Shown: in pieces, positions 11,996 through 20,487 of the stretch
How positions within the stretch are numbered: the first letter of the stretch is position 1
Layout of the letters: every line of letters begins with the position of its first letter
DNA from: Streptomyces xanthophaeus
GTDB lineage: Bacteria; Actinomycetota; Actinomycetes; Streptomycetales; Streptomycetaceae
Reading direction: 5' to 3'
Assembly: GCF_030440515.1 (NCBI RefSeq)
Contig: NZ_CP076543.1
Location: forward strand, 6,086,501-6,150,500
DNA: 64,000 nucleotides
Made by a program: the position numbers and the translations under genes
The notes under the pieces: generated by a model
Database searches by the model: none
Told to the model about the DNA's origin: nothing
The model's input: only the letters and a program-made list of their open reading frames with translations

Positions 11996-12646
11996 TCAGG
12001 AGGCGACGCCCACCGCGTGGCCCGCGCAGTCCGGGTCCGTCAGGGCGGCCAGGAGGGCGTCCGCGACGTCCGCGCGCGGGATGACCCGGCCGCCCGGCAC
12101 GTTGGCGTCGATCGCGCGCCGGTAGGTGCCGGTGCGGGGCTTGTTCTGCAGCATCGGCGGCCTGACGACCGTCCACCGCGTCCCGCTCGCGGCCATCGCC
12201 GCCTCCATGTCCGCGAGGTCCGCGTAGACGTCCCGCAGCAGTCGGCGCAGCAACGGGAAGACCACGGCGCGGGTGAAGATCCCCGCGCTCTCCGGCAGCG
12301 GGCCGACGGGTGCGGCGCTCACGGCCGACAGCGGCCGCACCCCCGCCCGGTCCATGGCTGAGGTGATCGCGCTCAGAGCCGGGCCCGCGACGGGCTTCGT
12401 CCTCGCCTGCTTGTTGTTCGCCGGGCCCAGCGCCGAGACCACCGCGTCCCGCCCGCTCACCACGGGCAGCACCGCCTCGACATCGGTCACATCGGTCACC
12501 GTGGCCACGTGGAGCCGCTCATGGGCGGGAAGGGGGAGCCGCGACGGGTCCCGCACGACCGCGGTCACCTCGTGTCCCGCGTCGAGTGCCTGCCGGACGA
12601 CCTCGCGGCCGACGCCGCCCGTGGCTCCGAACACCGTGATCTTCAT
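11996..12646 (-). CDS. NAD(P)-binding Rossmann protein (NmrA/SDR-like)
   Basis: 216 residues beginning MKITVFGATGGVGREVVRQAL, the TGxxGxxG dinucleotide-binding motif of atypical short-chain dehydrogenases (NmrA / YwnB / biliverdin reductase B-like). Later pieces fit the fold: VVSALGPANN and a RWTVVRPPML segment near the substrate site. These proteins are often FMN/NAD(P)H reductases or redox sensors; the substrate is unknown. The start at 12646 has GGGGG seven bases upstream; an alternative ATG two codons earlier exists. It is divergent from a TetR gene with a perfect palindromic operator between them, so it is the likely regulated target. Confidence 0.85.
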   Translation of the reverse strand: MKITVFGATGGVGREVVRQALDAGHEVTAVVRDPSRLPLPAHERLHVATVTDVTDVEAVLPVVSGRDAVVSALGPANNKQARTKPVAGPALSAITSAMDRAGVRPLSAVSAAPVGPLPESAGIFTRAVVFPLLRRLLRDVYADLADMEAAMAASGTRWTVVRPPMLQNKPRTGTYRRAIDANVPGGRVIPRADVADALLAALTDPDCAGHAVGVAS

Positions 12647-12670
12647 CGTCATACCCCCGCGACGAGAGGT

Positions 12671-12720
12671 GGGTGAGTATTTACTCACCCCTGGTTCCGC
12701 TAGGGTGAGTGAATGCTCAC
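12671..12720. promoter_or_regulatory. Two TetR-type operator palindromes in divergent promoter
   Basis: GGGTGAGTA-TT-TACTCACCC (12671-12690) is a perfect palindrome with 9-base arms. A second, imperfect site GTGAG-N6-CTCAC (12705-12720) overlaps the start codon of the tetR gene. Their centres are 32 bp apart, about three helical turns. This arrangement suggests repression of both the NAD(P)-binding gene and tetR itself by the TetR protein. Confidence 0.8.
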
Positions 12721-13318
12721 CTCGAAGTCAAGCCGCCCCACCCCCGAGCGGCTGCTGGACGCCGCCGAGAAGCTGATGCGCACCGTCGGGCTGGCGAGCG
12801 CCACCACGAAGGCCATCGCCAGGGAGGCCGGGTGCTCGGAGGCCGCGCTCTACAAGTACTTCGCGAACAAGGAAGAGCTGTTCGTGCGCGTGCTGCTGGA
12901 ACGCACTCCCAACGCCGGCCCGCTCATGGCTGTCCTGCAGGCCGGTCCGGGGGAGCGGGGGGTCGAGGAGACCCTCGGCGAGATCGCCCGGCACGCCTCG
13001 CTCTTCTACGCCGACGCCATACCGATGGCCGGCTCGCTCTTCGCCGACCCCGCGCTGCTCACCCGCCACCGCGAGGGCGTCCAGGAGATCGGGGCCGGAC
13101 CGCACGTGGTGCTGGACGCGCTGGCCGGCCGGCTGCGGCGCGAGCTCGACGCCGGCCGGCTGCGGCCCGACGCCGATCCGCGGGCCGCCGCGGCCCTGCT
13201 GCTCGGTGCCTGCTTCCAGCGGGCCTTCTTCCTGCACTTCTCGGGGGCCCACGTGGTCCAGCCCGTCGAGGAGTTCGCCCCGGCCGTGGCCCGCACCGTC
13301 TGGGCCGCTATTCGCTGA
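12713..13318 (+). CDS. TetR/AcrR family transcriptional regulator
   Basis: 201 residues. The N-terminal TetR HTH is clear: LLDAAEKLMRTVGLASATTKAIAREAGCSEAALYKYFANKEELF contains the typical helix 2-turn-helix 3 and the YxYFxxKEEL signature. The remaining two thirds form the helical ligand-binding domain; ligand unknown. The start codon lies within an operator half-site, arguing for autorepression. The 3' end overlaps the convergent sugar kinase gene by 11 bases with no terminator between them. Confidence 0.93.
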   Translation: MLTSKSSRPTPERLLDAAEKLMRTVGLASATTKAIAREAGCSEAALYKYFANKEELFVRVLLERTPNAGPLMAVLQAGPGERGVEETLGEIARHASLFYADAIPMAGSLFADPALLTRHREGVQEIGAGPHVVLDALAGRLRRELDAGRLRPDADPRAAAALLLGACFQRAFFLHFSGAHVVQPVEEFAPAVARTVWAAIR

Positions 13319-14189
13319 GCTCCGCCGCGTACGGCGGCTCCGCGCCCGCCCGCGTGCAGGTCAGGGCCGCCGCGTGAGCGGCGTGGGCCAGGACCTGCGG
13401 CCAGTCCACCGGGCCGCCCGGTGCGAGGGTGAGCCGGTGCAGCAGGGCGGCGTTGACGGTGTCGCCCGCGCCGATGGTGTCCACCACCGCCACCGGACGG
13501 GCCGCCGCCGCGTACTCCCCGCCCTCCCGGGTCCAGGCCGTCAGGCCCGCGGCGCCCCGGGTCAGCACCACCGCCGACGGTCCGGCCGCCAGCCAGTCCC
13601 CGACCCGGCCGCCCAGCCAGGCCGCGTCCTCCTCCGACAGCTTGAGGACGCTCGTGTGCGGCAGCAGCCGTTCCAGGAAGCGTGCGCGGTACGCCGCCGG
13701 GTCCGCGATCAGCGCCGGCCGGATGTTGGGGTCCAGCAGGGTCAGCACCCCGCGCCGGGACTCCCGGCGCAGCAGGGCCTCGTACGCGCTCGCGCCCGGT
13801 TCCAGGACCAGCGAGCAGGTGCCGAGCGCGAGGGCCCGTACCCCGTCCGGGAGGGCGGGCGGCAGCGTGAACAGCCGGTCCGCCGTGCCCTCGACGTAGA
13901 AGCCGTACGAGGCCGAGCCGTCCGGGGCCAGCGAGGGCACGGCGAGCGTGGTCGGCTCCGGTCCGCGCTGGACCAGCGACAGGTCCACCCCGGCGGCCCG
14001 CAGCCCGGCCAGCAGGCTCTCACCGAAGCCGTCCGTGGAGACGCGGGAACAGAAGGCCACCTCGGCGCCGAGCCGGCCGAGCGCCAGCGCGGTGTTGTAC
14101 GGCCCGCCGCCCGGCCGGGGCAGCAGCGCCCCGGGCGGCCGCGCCACGGGCACCAGGTCGATGAGGGCTTCTCCGCCGACGACGATCAC
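13308..14189 (-). CDS. PfkB family carbohydrate kinase (fructokinase-like)
   Basis: 293-residue ribokinase-fold sugar kinase. The N-terminal GGPYNTALALGRLGAEVAFCSRVSTDGFG matches the PfkB signature 1 region; the C-terminal VVDTIGAGDTVNAALLHRL matches signature 2 with the catalytic Asp of DTxGAGD and the anion hole. The overall length and the EALIDLVP start resemble bacterial fructokinases, but substrate assignment needs biochemistry. No sugar transporter or glycosidase is adjacent. Tail-to-tail 11-base overlap with tetR. Confidence 0.88.
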   Translation of the reverse strand: MIVVGGEALIDLVPVARPPGALLPRPGGGPYNTALALGRLGAEVAFCSRVSTDGFGESLLAGLRAAGVDLSLVQRGPEPTTLAVPSLAPDGSASYGFYVEGTADRLFTLPPALPDGVRALALGTCSLVLEPGASAYEALLRRESRRGVLTLLDPNIRPALIADPAAYRARFLERLLPHTSVLKLSEEDAAWLGGRVGDWLAAGPSAVVLTRGAAGLTAWTREGGEYAAAARPVAVVDTIGAGDTVNAALLHRLTLAPGGPVDWPQVLAHAAHAAALTCTRAGAEPPYAAELSE

Positions 14190-14310
14190 GCGGGGGAAGC
14201 TACCTCATGGGACGGAGGTATCGTCGGGTGGGCCGGTGCCCCGGCCGGGTTCCGGCCCGTGCCCCGCCCCCGCACCCCTTCCCCACGTGCCCGTACCCCA
14301 GGAGAACCGC

Positions 14311-14742
14311 ATGCCCGCGCCGCAGTCGCCCGCCCGCCGTACCGTCCTCAAGGGCGCCGCCGCGCTCGCCGGGGCCGCGGGCGCCGGAGCGACCCTCGCG
14401 GCCTGCTCCACCGAGACCGACAGCGGAGGCCACACCCCCGCCACCCCCACCGCGCCGGTGGACCTGGGCGCGGCGGCCGATGTCCCGGTGGGCGGGGCCA
14501 AGCTGTACCGGGAGAACAAGCTGATCGTCAGCTCCCCGGCGGAGGGCCAGTACAAGGCGTTCAGCGCGCAGTGCACGCACGCCGGCTGCGTCCTGGACAA
14601 GATCGTCGAGGGTGAGGGGAACTGCCCCTGCCACGGCAGCCGCTTCGACGTGAAGACCGGCAAGGTCCTGCGCGGTCCGGCCTCCGCCCCGCTGCCCGCC
14701 GTCCCGGTCCGGGCCGAGAACGGCAAGCTCGTCGCGGGCTGA
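14311..14742 (+). CDS. Tat-exported Rieske [2Fe-2S] lipoprotein
   Basis: 143 residues. The N-terminus carries a twin-arginine signal (ARRTVLKGAAALAG) ending in a lipobox LAAC, so it should be folded in the cytoplasm, exported by Tat and lipid-anchored outside. The Rieske cluster motifs CTHAGC and CPCHGS are intact (CxHxxC variant and CxxHG), with the usual RFDVKTGKVLRGPA after the second motif. It is a stand-alone Rieske domain, not the QcrA subunit, which has membrane helices. Start ATG 14311 with AGGAGA six bases upstream; the open frame extends upstream without support. Redox partner unknown. Confidence 0.92.
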   Translation: MPAPQSPARRTVLKGAAALAGAAGAGATLAACSTETDSGGHTPATPTAPVDLGAAADVPVGGAKLYRENKLIVSSPAEGQYKAFSAQCTHAGCVLDKIVEGEGNCPCHGSRFDVKTGKVLRGPASAPLPAVPVRAENGKLVAG

Positions 14743-14794
14743 CCCGCACCCCGCACCCCGGCCCCCGCCCCCGCCCGGGACCGCACCCCGGACC

Positions 14795-15727
14795 TCAGTC
14801 CCAGTCCCACGCGATCCCGAGGATCCCGCGCCGCACCGACTGCTCCACCAGGTGGACCGCCCGGTGCCGGCCGCTGGGCGTCAGGTCCACGAGGCCGGTG
14901 CGCGGGGCCTCGGGCCCGCCCCGGGCGAAGCGCCGGCAGCGCACCGGCAGGGCCGCCTCGTCGAAGCTGACCTGGAGCATGTACTGGCCGCCGGCGTAGC
15001 TGAAACCGCGTACGTACTCGCCGCTGCGGGCTCCGGTGCCGTCCTCGATCCCGTAGCCGAAGACGTGGGTGTCCCCGCGCCGCAGCCGCGCGTCGAAGAG
15101 CAGCTCGGCGACCACCACCCCGGACTCCGGGTGGCACCGCACCCGGCCCGTGCGGCAGTTCTCGTACGCCGTCACGCGCATCCGGGACACGTCGCAGCCG
15201 GGGTCGCCGTGGTGGACGGCCAGGTAGCGGTCGACGCCGTCGCGGTGCGCCCGGACGATCTGCTGCGACTCGCGGACCCGCAGCTCGCCCGCCGCTCCGA
15301 TGCGGACCCGCTCGTGGTGGCCGACCGAATGCAGCCCGCCGTCCGGCGGGAGGTCCATCCCGTCCAGCAGCCGCTCCACCGTCCCGCCCAGGCTGAACAG
15401 GGCGCGGTACGAGCGGGTGGGCGGGCGCGCGGTCCCGGGGCCGGGATCCTCGGCGGCCAGCAGGCGCAGGAGGGCGCCGTCGGGCAGTTCCAGGATCCGC
15501 TCCAGGGCGCCGACCGCCCGCAGCGACTCCGGGTGACGCGGCCGCCGGGCGCCCTGCTGCCAGTAACTGAGGCTGGTGACGCCCAGCTTGATGCCCTGTG
15601 CCGCGAGCCGGTGCTGCACCCGGTGCAGGGGCAGTCCACGCGCGGCGAGGGCGGCACGCAGGGCGAGGTGGAAGGGGCCGCCGCGCAGCAACTGGCCGAG
15701 TTCCGCCGTGTCCTCGGTCGGTCGCAC
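14795..15727 (-). CDS. Helix-turn-helix transcriptional regulator (XRE-like N-terminus)
   Basis: 310 residues if started at GTG 15727, which has GAAGGAG at ideal spacing; the frame continues upstream for 25 Pro-rich codons without an RBS. Residues about 15-65 (FHLALRAALAARGLPLHRVQHRLAAQGIKLGVTSLSYWQQG) look like an XRE-type HTH in which the recognition helix is followed by YWQQGARRP. The rest is a beta-rich domain of unknown function (FGYGIEDGTG..., GFSYAGGQYMLQVSFDEA). It faces the secreted protease gene. A perfect palindrome GTGAACGTTCAC lies directly upstream of its RBS and related half-sites lie before the protease promoter, so it may regulate both. Function is inference. Confidence 0.75.
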   Translation of the reverse strand: MRPTEDTAELGQLLRGGPFHLALRAALAARGLPLHRVQHRLAAQGIKLGVTSLSYWQQGARRPRHPESLRAVGALERILELPDGALLRLLAAEDPGPGTARPPTRSYRALFSLGGTVERLLDGMDLPPDGGLHSVGHHERVRIGAAGELRVRESQQIVRAHRDGVDRYLAVHHGDPGCDVSRMRVTAYENCRTGRVRCHPESGVVVAELLFDARLRRGDTHVFGYGIEDGTGARSGEYVRGFSYAGGQYMLQVSFDEAALPVRCRRFARGGPEAPRTGLVDLTPSGRHRAVHLVEQSVRRGILGIAWDWD

Positions 15728-15739
15728 GGCGACTCCTTC

Positions 15740-15840
15740 GTGAACGTTCACACGGGCCGGCGCGGGGGATCGCGGCGGCGGCTCCGGGGGACCAGGTGAC
15801 ACGGCAGCAACCGTTCACACCGCAGCCCCACCGTTCACAC
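15740..15840. repeat. Three CGTTCACAC repeats in the regulator/protease intergenic region
   Basis: CGTTCACAC occurs at 15745-15753, 15812-15820 and 15832-15840. The first is part of the perfect palindrome GTGAACGTTCAC (15740-15751), which lies next to the regulator's RBS. The other two are exact direct repeats 20 bp apart, placed about 30-55 bp upstream of a TTGACC element. They look like operator sites for the adjacent HTH protein. Confidence 0.65.
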
Positions 15841-15867
15841 AGCAATGTCACCGCGTATTGAAGCGTG

Positions 15868-15896
15868 TTGACCTGATCGCGACAACTCCCTGATGC
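15868..15896 (+). promoter_or_regulatory. Candidate promoter of the secreted protease gene
   Basis: TTGACC at 15868-15873 is a good -35 element; TGATGC at 15891-15896 is a weak -10 at 17-base spacing. The predicted start leaves a leader of about 50 bases before the GGGAGGA ribosome site of the protease gene. Confidence 0.4.
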
Positions 15897-15955
15897 TCCT
15901 GAACAGCGTCCGGACGCGCTCCTCCACCCCCACACCCCACATCGGGAGGAACGCG

Positions 15956-16564
15956 ATGCGCAACCGAAACCGGCGGCACTCCCCAGCCGCCTGTCTCACC
16001 GCCGTGCTCACCGCTCTGCTGTTCACCCTGCCCCTCGGCGCCGGCACCGCCGCCGCTGCCGAGACCGGCACCGACTCCGCCCTCGCCACCAAGCGCCTGA
16101 ACATCACCATGCAGGCCCAGACGAAGACCAACTGGTGCTGGTCCGCCGGCGGCAACACCATCGCCACCTGGTTCGGCAGGAACTACAGCCAGAACCAGTT
16201 CTGCAACGCCGCCTTCAACCGCCAGCAGGGCAGCGAATGCCCCAACAACCAGGCCACCCTGGGCAACGTCCAGACCGGCCTGCGCTGGGCCGGCATCAAC
16301 CCCGGCTCGTACGTCAGCGGCTGGCTGCAGTACTCCACGGTCCAGACCGAGATCAACGCCGACCGGCCCGTCGAGACCCGCATCCAGTGGTCGAACGGCG
16401 GCGGCCACATGCACGTCGTCTACGGCTACGACACCGCGAACAACTGGGTCTACTGGGGCGACCCCTGGCCCTCCAGCGACCGCTACAACTGGGCCTCGCA
16501 CTCCTGGTACGTGAACAACAGCACCTTCTCCTGGACCCACTCCCTCTACCGGATCGGGGCGTGA
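15956..16564 (+). CDS. Secreted papain-like cysteine protease
   Basis: 202 residues with a Sec signal peptide (basic NRNRRH start, hydrophobic LTAVLTALLFTLPL, AxA-type cleavage near residue 34). The mature protein is about 165 residues. QAQTKTNWCWSAGGNTIATW has the oxyanion Gln (55) and nucleophile Cys (61) spacing of C39/C70 papain-like peptidases; the catalytic His is likely in GGGHMHVVYGYD and the Asp in YWGDPWP. Additional Cys residues (FCNAAF, SECPNN) could form a disulfide. ATG 15956 is preceded by GGGAGGA. Its stop overlaps the GTG of the next gene, so the two are translationally coupled. Substrate unknown. Confidence 0.85.
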   Translation: MRNRNRRHSPAACLTAVLTALLFTLPLGAGTAAAAETGTDSALATKRLNITMQAQTKTNWCWSAGGNTIATWFGRNYSQNQFCNAAFNRQQGSECPNNQATLGNVQTGLRWAGINPGSYVSGWLQYSTVQTEINADRPVETRIQWSNGGGHMHVVYGYDTANNWVYWGDPWPSSDRYNWASHSWYVNNSTFSWTHSLYRIGA

Positions 16565-17358
16565 CCGCCATGACCCTGCGCGCCGCCACCACCGCCGCAG
16601 CCGCGGTCCTCGCCGCCACCGCCCTCCTCGGCCTCGCCCCGCAGGCCGCCGCGGCTCCCGGGGGACCGGTGCCGCAGCCCCAGGCCGCCACCGCCGAGAA
16701 CAAGGCCGCCGCCGCGCAGGCGGCCACCGCCCCCGCCACACTGGCCACCCTCTCCCGCTTCTTCGCCCGGGAGGGCAAGGTCTCCCTCACGGCCGCGCAG
16801 CCCCGGATCGAGGGCGAGACGATACCGGTCAACCACCTCTCCCCGGAGTTCGTCGCGGGCAGAGCGGGCGCACCCGTCGCCCGCCTGGAATTCCTGGCCA
16901 GCAAGGCCGTCTCCGCCGACGGGCAGCAGGCCGCGCTGTGGACCGTGCGGACGGAGGCCGGCTGGGAGGTCGTGAACATCGCCACCGGCGACGACGAGTT
17001 CCGCTACGCCCGGCTGGGTGCGCAGAAGCTGCCCGGTGGGACGGTGTTCCGGGAGCCGCAGACCGACGCCTGGTACGTGGCCGGTGGCAGCAGGGTGCTG
17101 CCGCTGGACGAGGACGCGGTGCGGGCCGTGGGCGCCGGGGGGACGAGCCTGGCCGCCTACCGGGCGCGGGTCGTCAAGGCGTACGGGGACAAGCTCCCGG
17201 GCTCCCCGTACGCGGAGCGGGGCGCGGCCGGCGGATACGCCGAAGCCTCGGCCGAGGGTGTGACTCCGGTCGCGGCCGTGACCGGCGGGGCCGGGGCGCT
17301 CGCGCTGGGCGGGGGCGGGCTGCTGCTGCTCCGGCGCCGCCGGGCCGTCGTGGCGTAG
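16561..17358 (+). CDS. Secreted, C-terminally anchored partner protein of the cysteine protease (unknown function)
   Basis: 265 residues from GTG 16561, overlapping the protease stop by four bases (GTGA). It has a signal peptide (TLRAATTAAAAVLAATALLGL, AQA-type cleavage), a central domain with several predicted strands (ARLEFLASKAVSADGQQAALWTVR, WEVVNIATGDDEFRYARLG, VFREPQTDAWYVAGG) and a C-terminal helix LALGGGGLLLL followed by RRRR, which should anchor it to the membrane facing out. There is no LPxTG. I do not recognise the family. Coupling to the protease suggests a dedicated substrate, inhibitor or tether (inference). An alternative start is ATG 16570. Confidence 0.75.
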   Translation: MTAMTLRAATTAAAAVLAATALLGLAPQAAAAPGGPVPQPQAATAENKAAAAQAATAPATLATLSRFFAREGKVSLTAAQPRIEGETIPVNHLSPEFVAGRAGAPVARLEFLASKAVSADGQQAALWTVRTEAGWEVVNIATGDDEFRYARLGAQKLPGGTVFREPQTDAWYVAGGSRVLPLDEDAVRAVGAGGTSLAAYRARVVKAYGDKLPGSPYAERGAAGGYAEASAEGVTPVAAVTGGAGALALGGGGLLLLRRRRAVVA

Positions 17359-17374
17359 CCGCCTTCACCCGCAG

Positions 17375-17465
17375 GGGCTCCGCCCCGGACCCCCGCGCCT
17401 CAAACGCCGGCGGGGCTGGATTTTCGGCCCGTCCGGCGTTTGAGGACCGGGTCCGGGCGGAGCCC
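17375..17465. repeat. Large extragenic palindrome (Streptomyces-type interspersed element)
   Basis: An imperfect inverted repeat of about 90 bases. The arm GGGCTCCGCCCCGGACCC...CCTCAAACGCCGG pairs with CCGGCGTTTGAGG...GGGTCCGGGCGGAGCCC around an AT-richer loop. The right end, GACCGGGTCCGGGCGGAGCCC, recurs almost exactly at 54712-54734 (22 of 23 bases over the shared segment), so this is an interspersed repeat. It may also terminate the protease operon. Confidence 0.75.
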
Positions 17466-17533
17466 GGGAAGCTCCGCGGACCGCGCCGGAGGCGTACGGT
17501 CTGTTGTCGGCGCGCGCAAGTAGGGTGGTTGGC

Positions 17534-19543
17534 ATGGCCGACCCTTCCAGTTACCGCCCCGAGCCGGGACAGATCCCGGACTCCCCGGGGGTCTACAAGT
17601 TCCGCGACGAGCACCGCCGGGTGATCTACGTCGGGAAGGCCAAGAGCCTGCGCCAGCGCCTGGGCAGCTACTTCCAGGACATCGCCGGCCTGCACCCCCG
17701 TACCGCCACCATGGTGACCACGGCCGCCTCCGTCGAGTGGACCGTGGTGTCCACCGAGGTCGAGGCGCTCCAGCTGGAGTACTCGTGGATCAAGGAGTTC
17801 GACCCCCGGTTCAACGTCAAGTACCGGGACGACAAGAGCTACCCCTCCCTCGCGGTCACCCTCGATGAGGAGTACCCGCGGGTCCAGGTCATGCGCGGGC
17901 CCAAGAAGAAGGGCGTGCGCTACTTCGGTCCGTACGGGCACGCCTGGGCCATCCGCGAGACCGTCGACCTGATGCTCCGGGTCTTCCCGGTCCGGACCTG
18001 CTCCGCGGGCGTGTTCAAACGCTCCGCCCAGATCGGCCGCCCCTGCCTGCTCGGCTACATCGGCAAGTGCTCCGCCCCCTGCGTCGGCAAGGTCACCCCC
18101 GAGGAGCACCGCGAACTGGCCGAGGACTTCTGCGACTTCATGGCCGGCCGCACCGGCACCTACCTCTCCCGGCTGGAGAAGGAGATGCACGCGGCGGCCG
18201 AGGAGATGGAGTACGAGAAGGCCGCCCGGCTGCGCGACGACATCGGGGCGCTGCGCCGGGCGATGGAGAAGAACGCCGTCGTGCTCGCCGACGCCACCGA
18301 CGCCGACCTGATCGCCGTGGCCGAGGACGAGCTCGAAGCCGCGGTGCAGATCTTCCACGTCCGCGGCGGCCGGGTCCGCGGCCAGCGCGGCTGGGTCACC
18401 GACAAGGTCGAGGCCGTCGACACGGCCGGGCTCGTCGAGCACGCCCTCCAGCAGCTGTACGGCGAGGAGAAGGGCGAGGCCGTGCCCAAGGAGGTGCTGG
18501 TCCCGGCACTCCCCGAGGACACGCCGACACTGAACCAGTGGCTCGCCGAGCGCCGGGGGTCCCAGGTCAGCCTGCGGATACCGCAGCGCGGCGACAAGAA
18601 GGCCCTGATGGAGACCGTCCACCGCAACGCGCTGCAGTCCCTCGCCCTGCACAAGACCAAGCGCGCCAGCGACCTCACCACCCGCTCCCGGGCCCTGGAG
18701 GAGATCGCCGAGGCACTGGACCTCGACAGCGCCCCGCTGCGCATCGAGTGCTTCGACATCTCCCACCTGCAGGGTGACGACGTCGTCGCGTCGATGGTCG
18801 TCTTCGAGGACGGGCTGGCCCGCAAGAGCGAGTACCGGCGCTTCCAGATCAAATCGCATCTGGGGCAGGACGACGTCCGCTCCATGCACGAGGTGGTCTC
18901 GCGGCGCTTCCGCCGCTACCTCCAGGAGAAGCTGAAGACCGGCGAGTGGGAGGCGGAGGAGGGCGAGGGCGCGGTGCCCGAGGACGACGGGCGCCCCAAG
19001 CGGTTCGCCTACCCGCCCCAGCTCGTCGTGGTCGACGGCGGGCAGCCGCAGGTCGCCGCCGCCAAGCGGGCCCTGGAGGAGCTCGGGATCGACGACGTCG
19101 CCGTGTGCGGTCTGGCCAAGCGGCTGGAGGAGGTCTGGCTGCCCGGCGAGGACGACCCCGTCGTGCTCCCGCGCACCAGCGAGGGCCTCTACCTGCTCCA
19201 GCGGGTCCGTGACGAAGCCCACCGGTTCGCCATCCAGTACCAGCGCAGCAAGCGCGGCAAGCGCCTGAAATCCGGCCCGCTGGACGAGGTGTCCGGCCTC
19301 GGCGAGAGCCGCAAGCAGGCCTTGATCAAGCACTTCGGTTCGGTGAAGAAGCTGAGACAGGCGACAATCGACCAGATCTGCGAGGTCCCGGGCATAGGCC
19401 GTAAGACGGCCGAGACCGTGGCCGCGGCCCTCGCCCAGTCGGTTCCCGCTGGTCCTGCCGTCAACACGGCCACAGGAGAGATCATTGAGGATGAGACCCC
19501 CGCGCCCGCGGGAGCATCGTCCGAACGGGGGACCGAGCAATGA
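17534..19543 (+). CDS. uvrC: Excinuclease ABC subunit C
   Basis: Dual-incision nuclease of nucleotide excision repair, 669 residues. Domains in order: GIY-YIG nuclease ([31 protein letters not shown]), a Cys-containing segment, the UVR motif ([20 protein letters not shown]) that binds UvrB, the RNase H-like second nuclease ([21 protein letters not shown] with catalytic Asp, and [10 protein letters not shown]), and tandem helix-hairpin-helix at the end ([18 protein letters not shown]). An acidic insert [16 protein letters not shown] lies in the C-terminal half. ATG 17534 follows a modest AGGGTGG. First gene of an operon: its TGA overlaps the ATG of rapZ. Confidence 0.97.
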   Translation: MADPSSYRPEPGQIPDSPGVYKFRDEHRRVIYVGKAKSLRQRLGSYFQDIAGLHPRTATMVTTAASVEWTVVSTEVEALQLEYSWIKEFDPRFNVKYRDDKSYPSLAVTLDEEYPRVQVMRGPKKKGVRYFGPYGHAWAIRETVDLMLRVFPVRTCSAGVFKRSAQIGRPCLLGYIGKCSAPCVGKVTPEEHRELAEDFCDFMAGRTGTYLSRLEKEMHAAAEEMEYEKAARLRDDIGALRRAMEKNAVVLADATDADLIAVAEDELEAAVQIFHVRGGRVRGQRGWVTDKVEAVDTAGLVEHALQQLYGEEKGEAVPKEVLVPALPEDTPTLNQWLAERRGSQVSLRIPQRGDKKALMETVHRNALQSLALHKTKRASDLTTRSRALEEIAEALDLDSAPLRIECFDISHLQGDDVVASMVVFEDGLARKSEYRRFQIKSHLGQDDVRSMHEVVSRRFRRYLQEKLKTGEWEAEEGEGAVPEDDGRPKRFAYPPQLVVVDGGQPQVAAAKRALEELGIDDVAVCGLAKRLEEVWLPGEDDPVVLPRTSEGLYLLQRVRDEAHRFAIQYQRSKRGKRLKSGPLDEVSGLGESRKQALIKHFGSVKKLRQATIDQICEVPGIGRKTAETVAAALAQSVPAGPAVNTATGEIIEDETPAPAGASSERGTEQ

Positions 19544-20487
19544 CCGAGCACGAGACCGCGCACGACCGAGACGGAGCACAGGTGAGTACGGGCACGACAG
19601 TGGAGCCCGGCGAGACCGCCGAGGCGGCCATCCCCGAGCTGGTGATCATCTCCGGCATGTCCGGGGCCGGCCGCAGTACGGCGGCGAAGTGTCTGGAGGA
19701 CCTCGGCTGGTTCGTCGTCGACAACCTCCCGCCGGCCCTGATCCCGACCATGGTCGAGCTCGGCGCCCGTTCCCAGGGCAACGTGGCCCGCATCGCCGTC
19801 GTCGTGGACGTCCGCGGCCGCCAGTTCTTCGACGCCCTGCGCGAGTCCCTCGCCGACCTCGACAGCAAGGGCGTCACCCGCCGCATCGTCTTCCTGGAGT
19901 CCTCTGACGACGCGCTGGTCCGCCGCTTCGAGTCGGTCCGCCGCCCGCACCCCCTCCAGGGCGACGGGCGCATCACCGACGGCATCGCCGCCGAGCGCGA
20001 CCTGCTGCGCGAGCTGCGCGGCGACGCCGACCTGGTGATCGACACCTCCAGCCTGAACGTGCACGAACTGCGCGCGAAGATGGACGCCCAGTTCGCCGGG
20101 GACGAGGAGCCCGAGCTGCGGGCCACCGTCATGTCCTTCGGCTACAAGTACGGCCTCCCCGTCGACGCCGACCTCGTCGTCGACTGCCGCTTCATCCCCA
20201 ACCCGCACTGGGTCCCGGAGCTGCGCCCCTTCACCGGGCTCAACGAGGAGGTGTCGGGGTACGTCTTCAGCCAGCCCGGCGCCAAGGAGTTCCTCGACCG
20301 CTACACCGAGCTGCTCCAGCTCATCGCCACCGGCTACCGCCGCGAGGGCAAGCGGTACGTGACCATCGCGGTCGGCTGCACGGGCGGCAAGCACCGCAGC
20401 GTGGCCATGTCCGAGAAGCTCGCCGCCCGCCTCGCCTCCGAGGGAGTCGAGACCGTCGTAGTCCACCGGGACATGGGGCGCGAGTGA
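19540..20487 (+). CDS. rapZ: RapZ family nucleotide-binding protein
   Basis: 315 residues. A P-loop-like motif [12 protein letters not shown] near residue 40, the DNLPP motif (VDNLPPALI) and the C-terminal [17 protein letters not shown] define the RapZ (YvcJ) family. In enterobacteria RapZ controls amino-sugar synthesis through small RNAs; in Gram-positives YvcJ is a nucleotide-binding protein linked to competence. Compared with others there is an N-terminal extension of about 30 polar residues, and the Walker A Lys is Arg (GRS), as in many actinobacterial members. Overlaps uvrC upstream and yvcK downstream by four bases each, so translation is coupled. Confidence 0.93.
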   Translation: MTEHETAHDRDGAQVSTGTTVEPGETAEAAIPELVIISGMSGAGRSTAAKCLEDLGWFVVDNLPPALIPTMVELGARSQGNVARIAVVVDVRGRQFFDALRESLADLDSKGVTRRIVFLESSDDALVRRFESVRRPHPLQGDGRITDGIAAERDLLRELRGDADLVIDTSSLNVHELRAKMDAQFAGDEEPELRATVMSFGYKYGLPVDADLVVDCRFIPNPHWVPELRPFTGLNEEVSGYVFSQPGAKEFLDRYTELLQLIATGYRREGKRYVTIAVGCTGGKHRSVAMSEKLAARLASEGVETVVVHRDMGRE

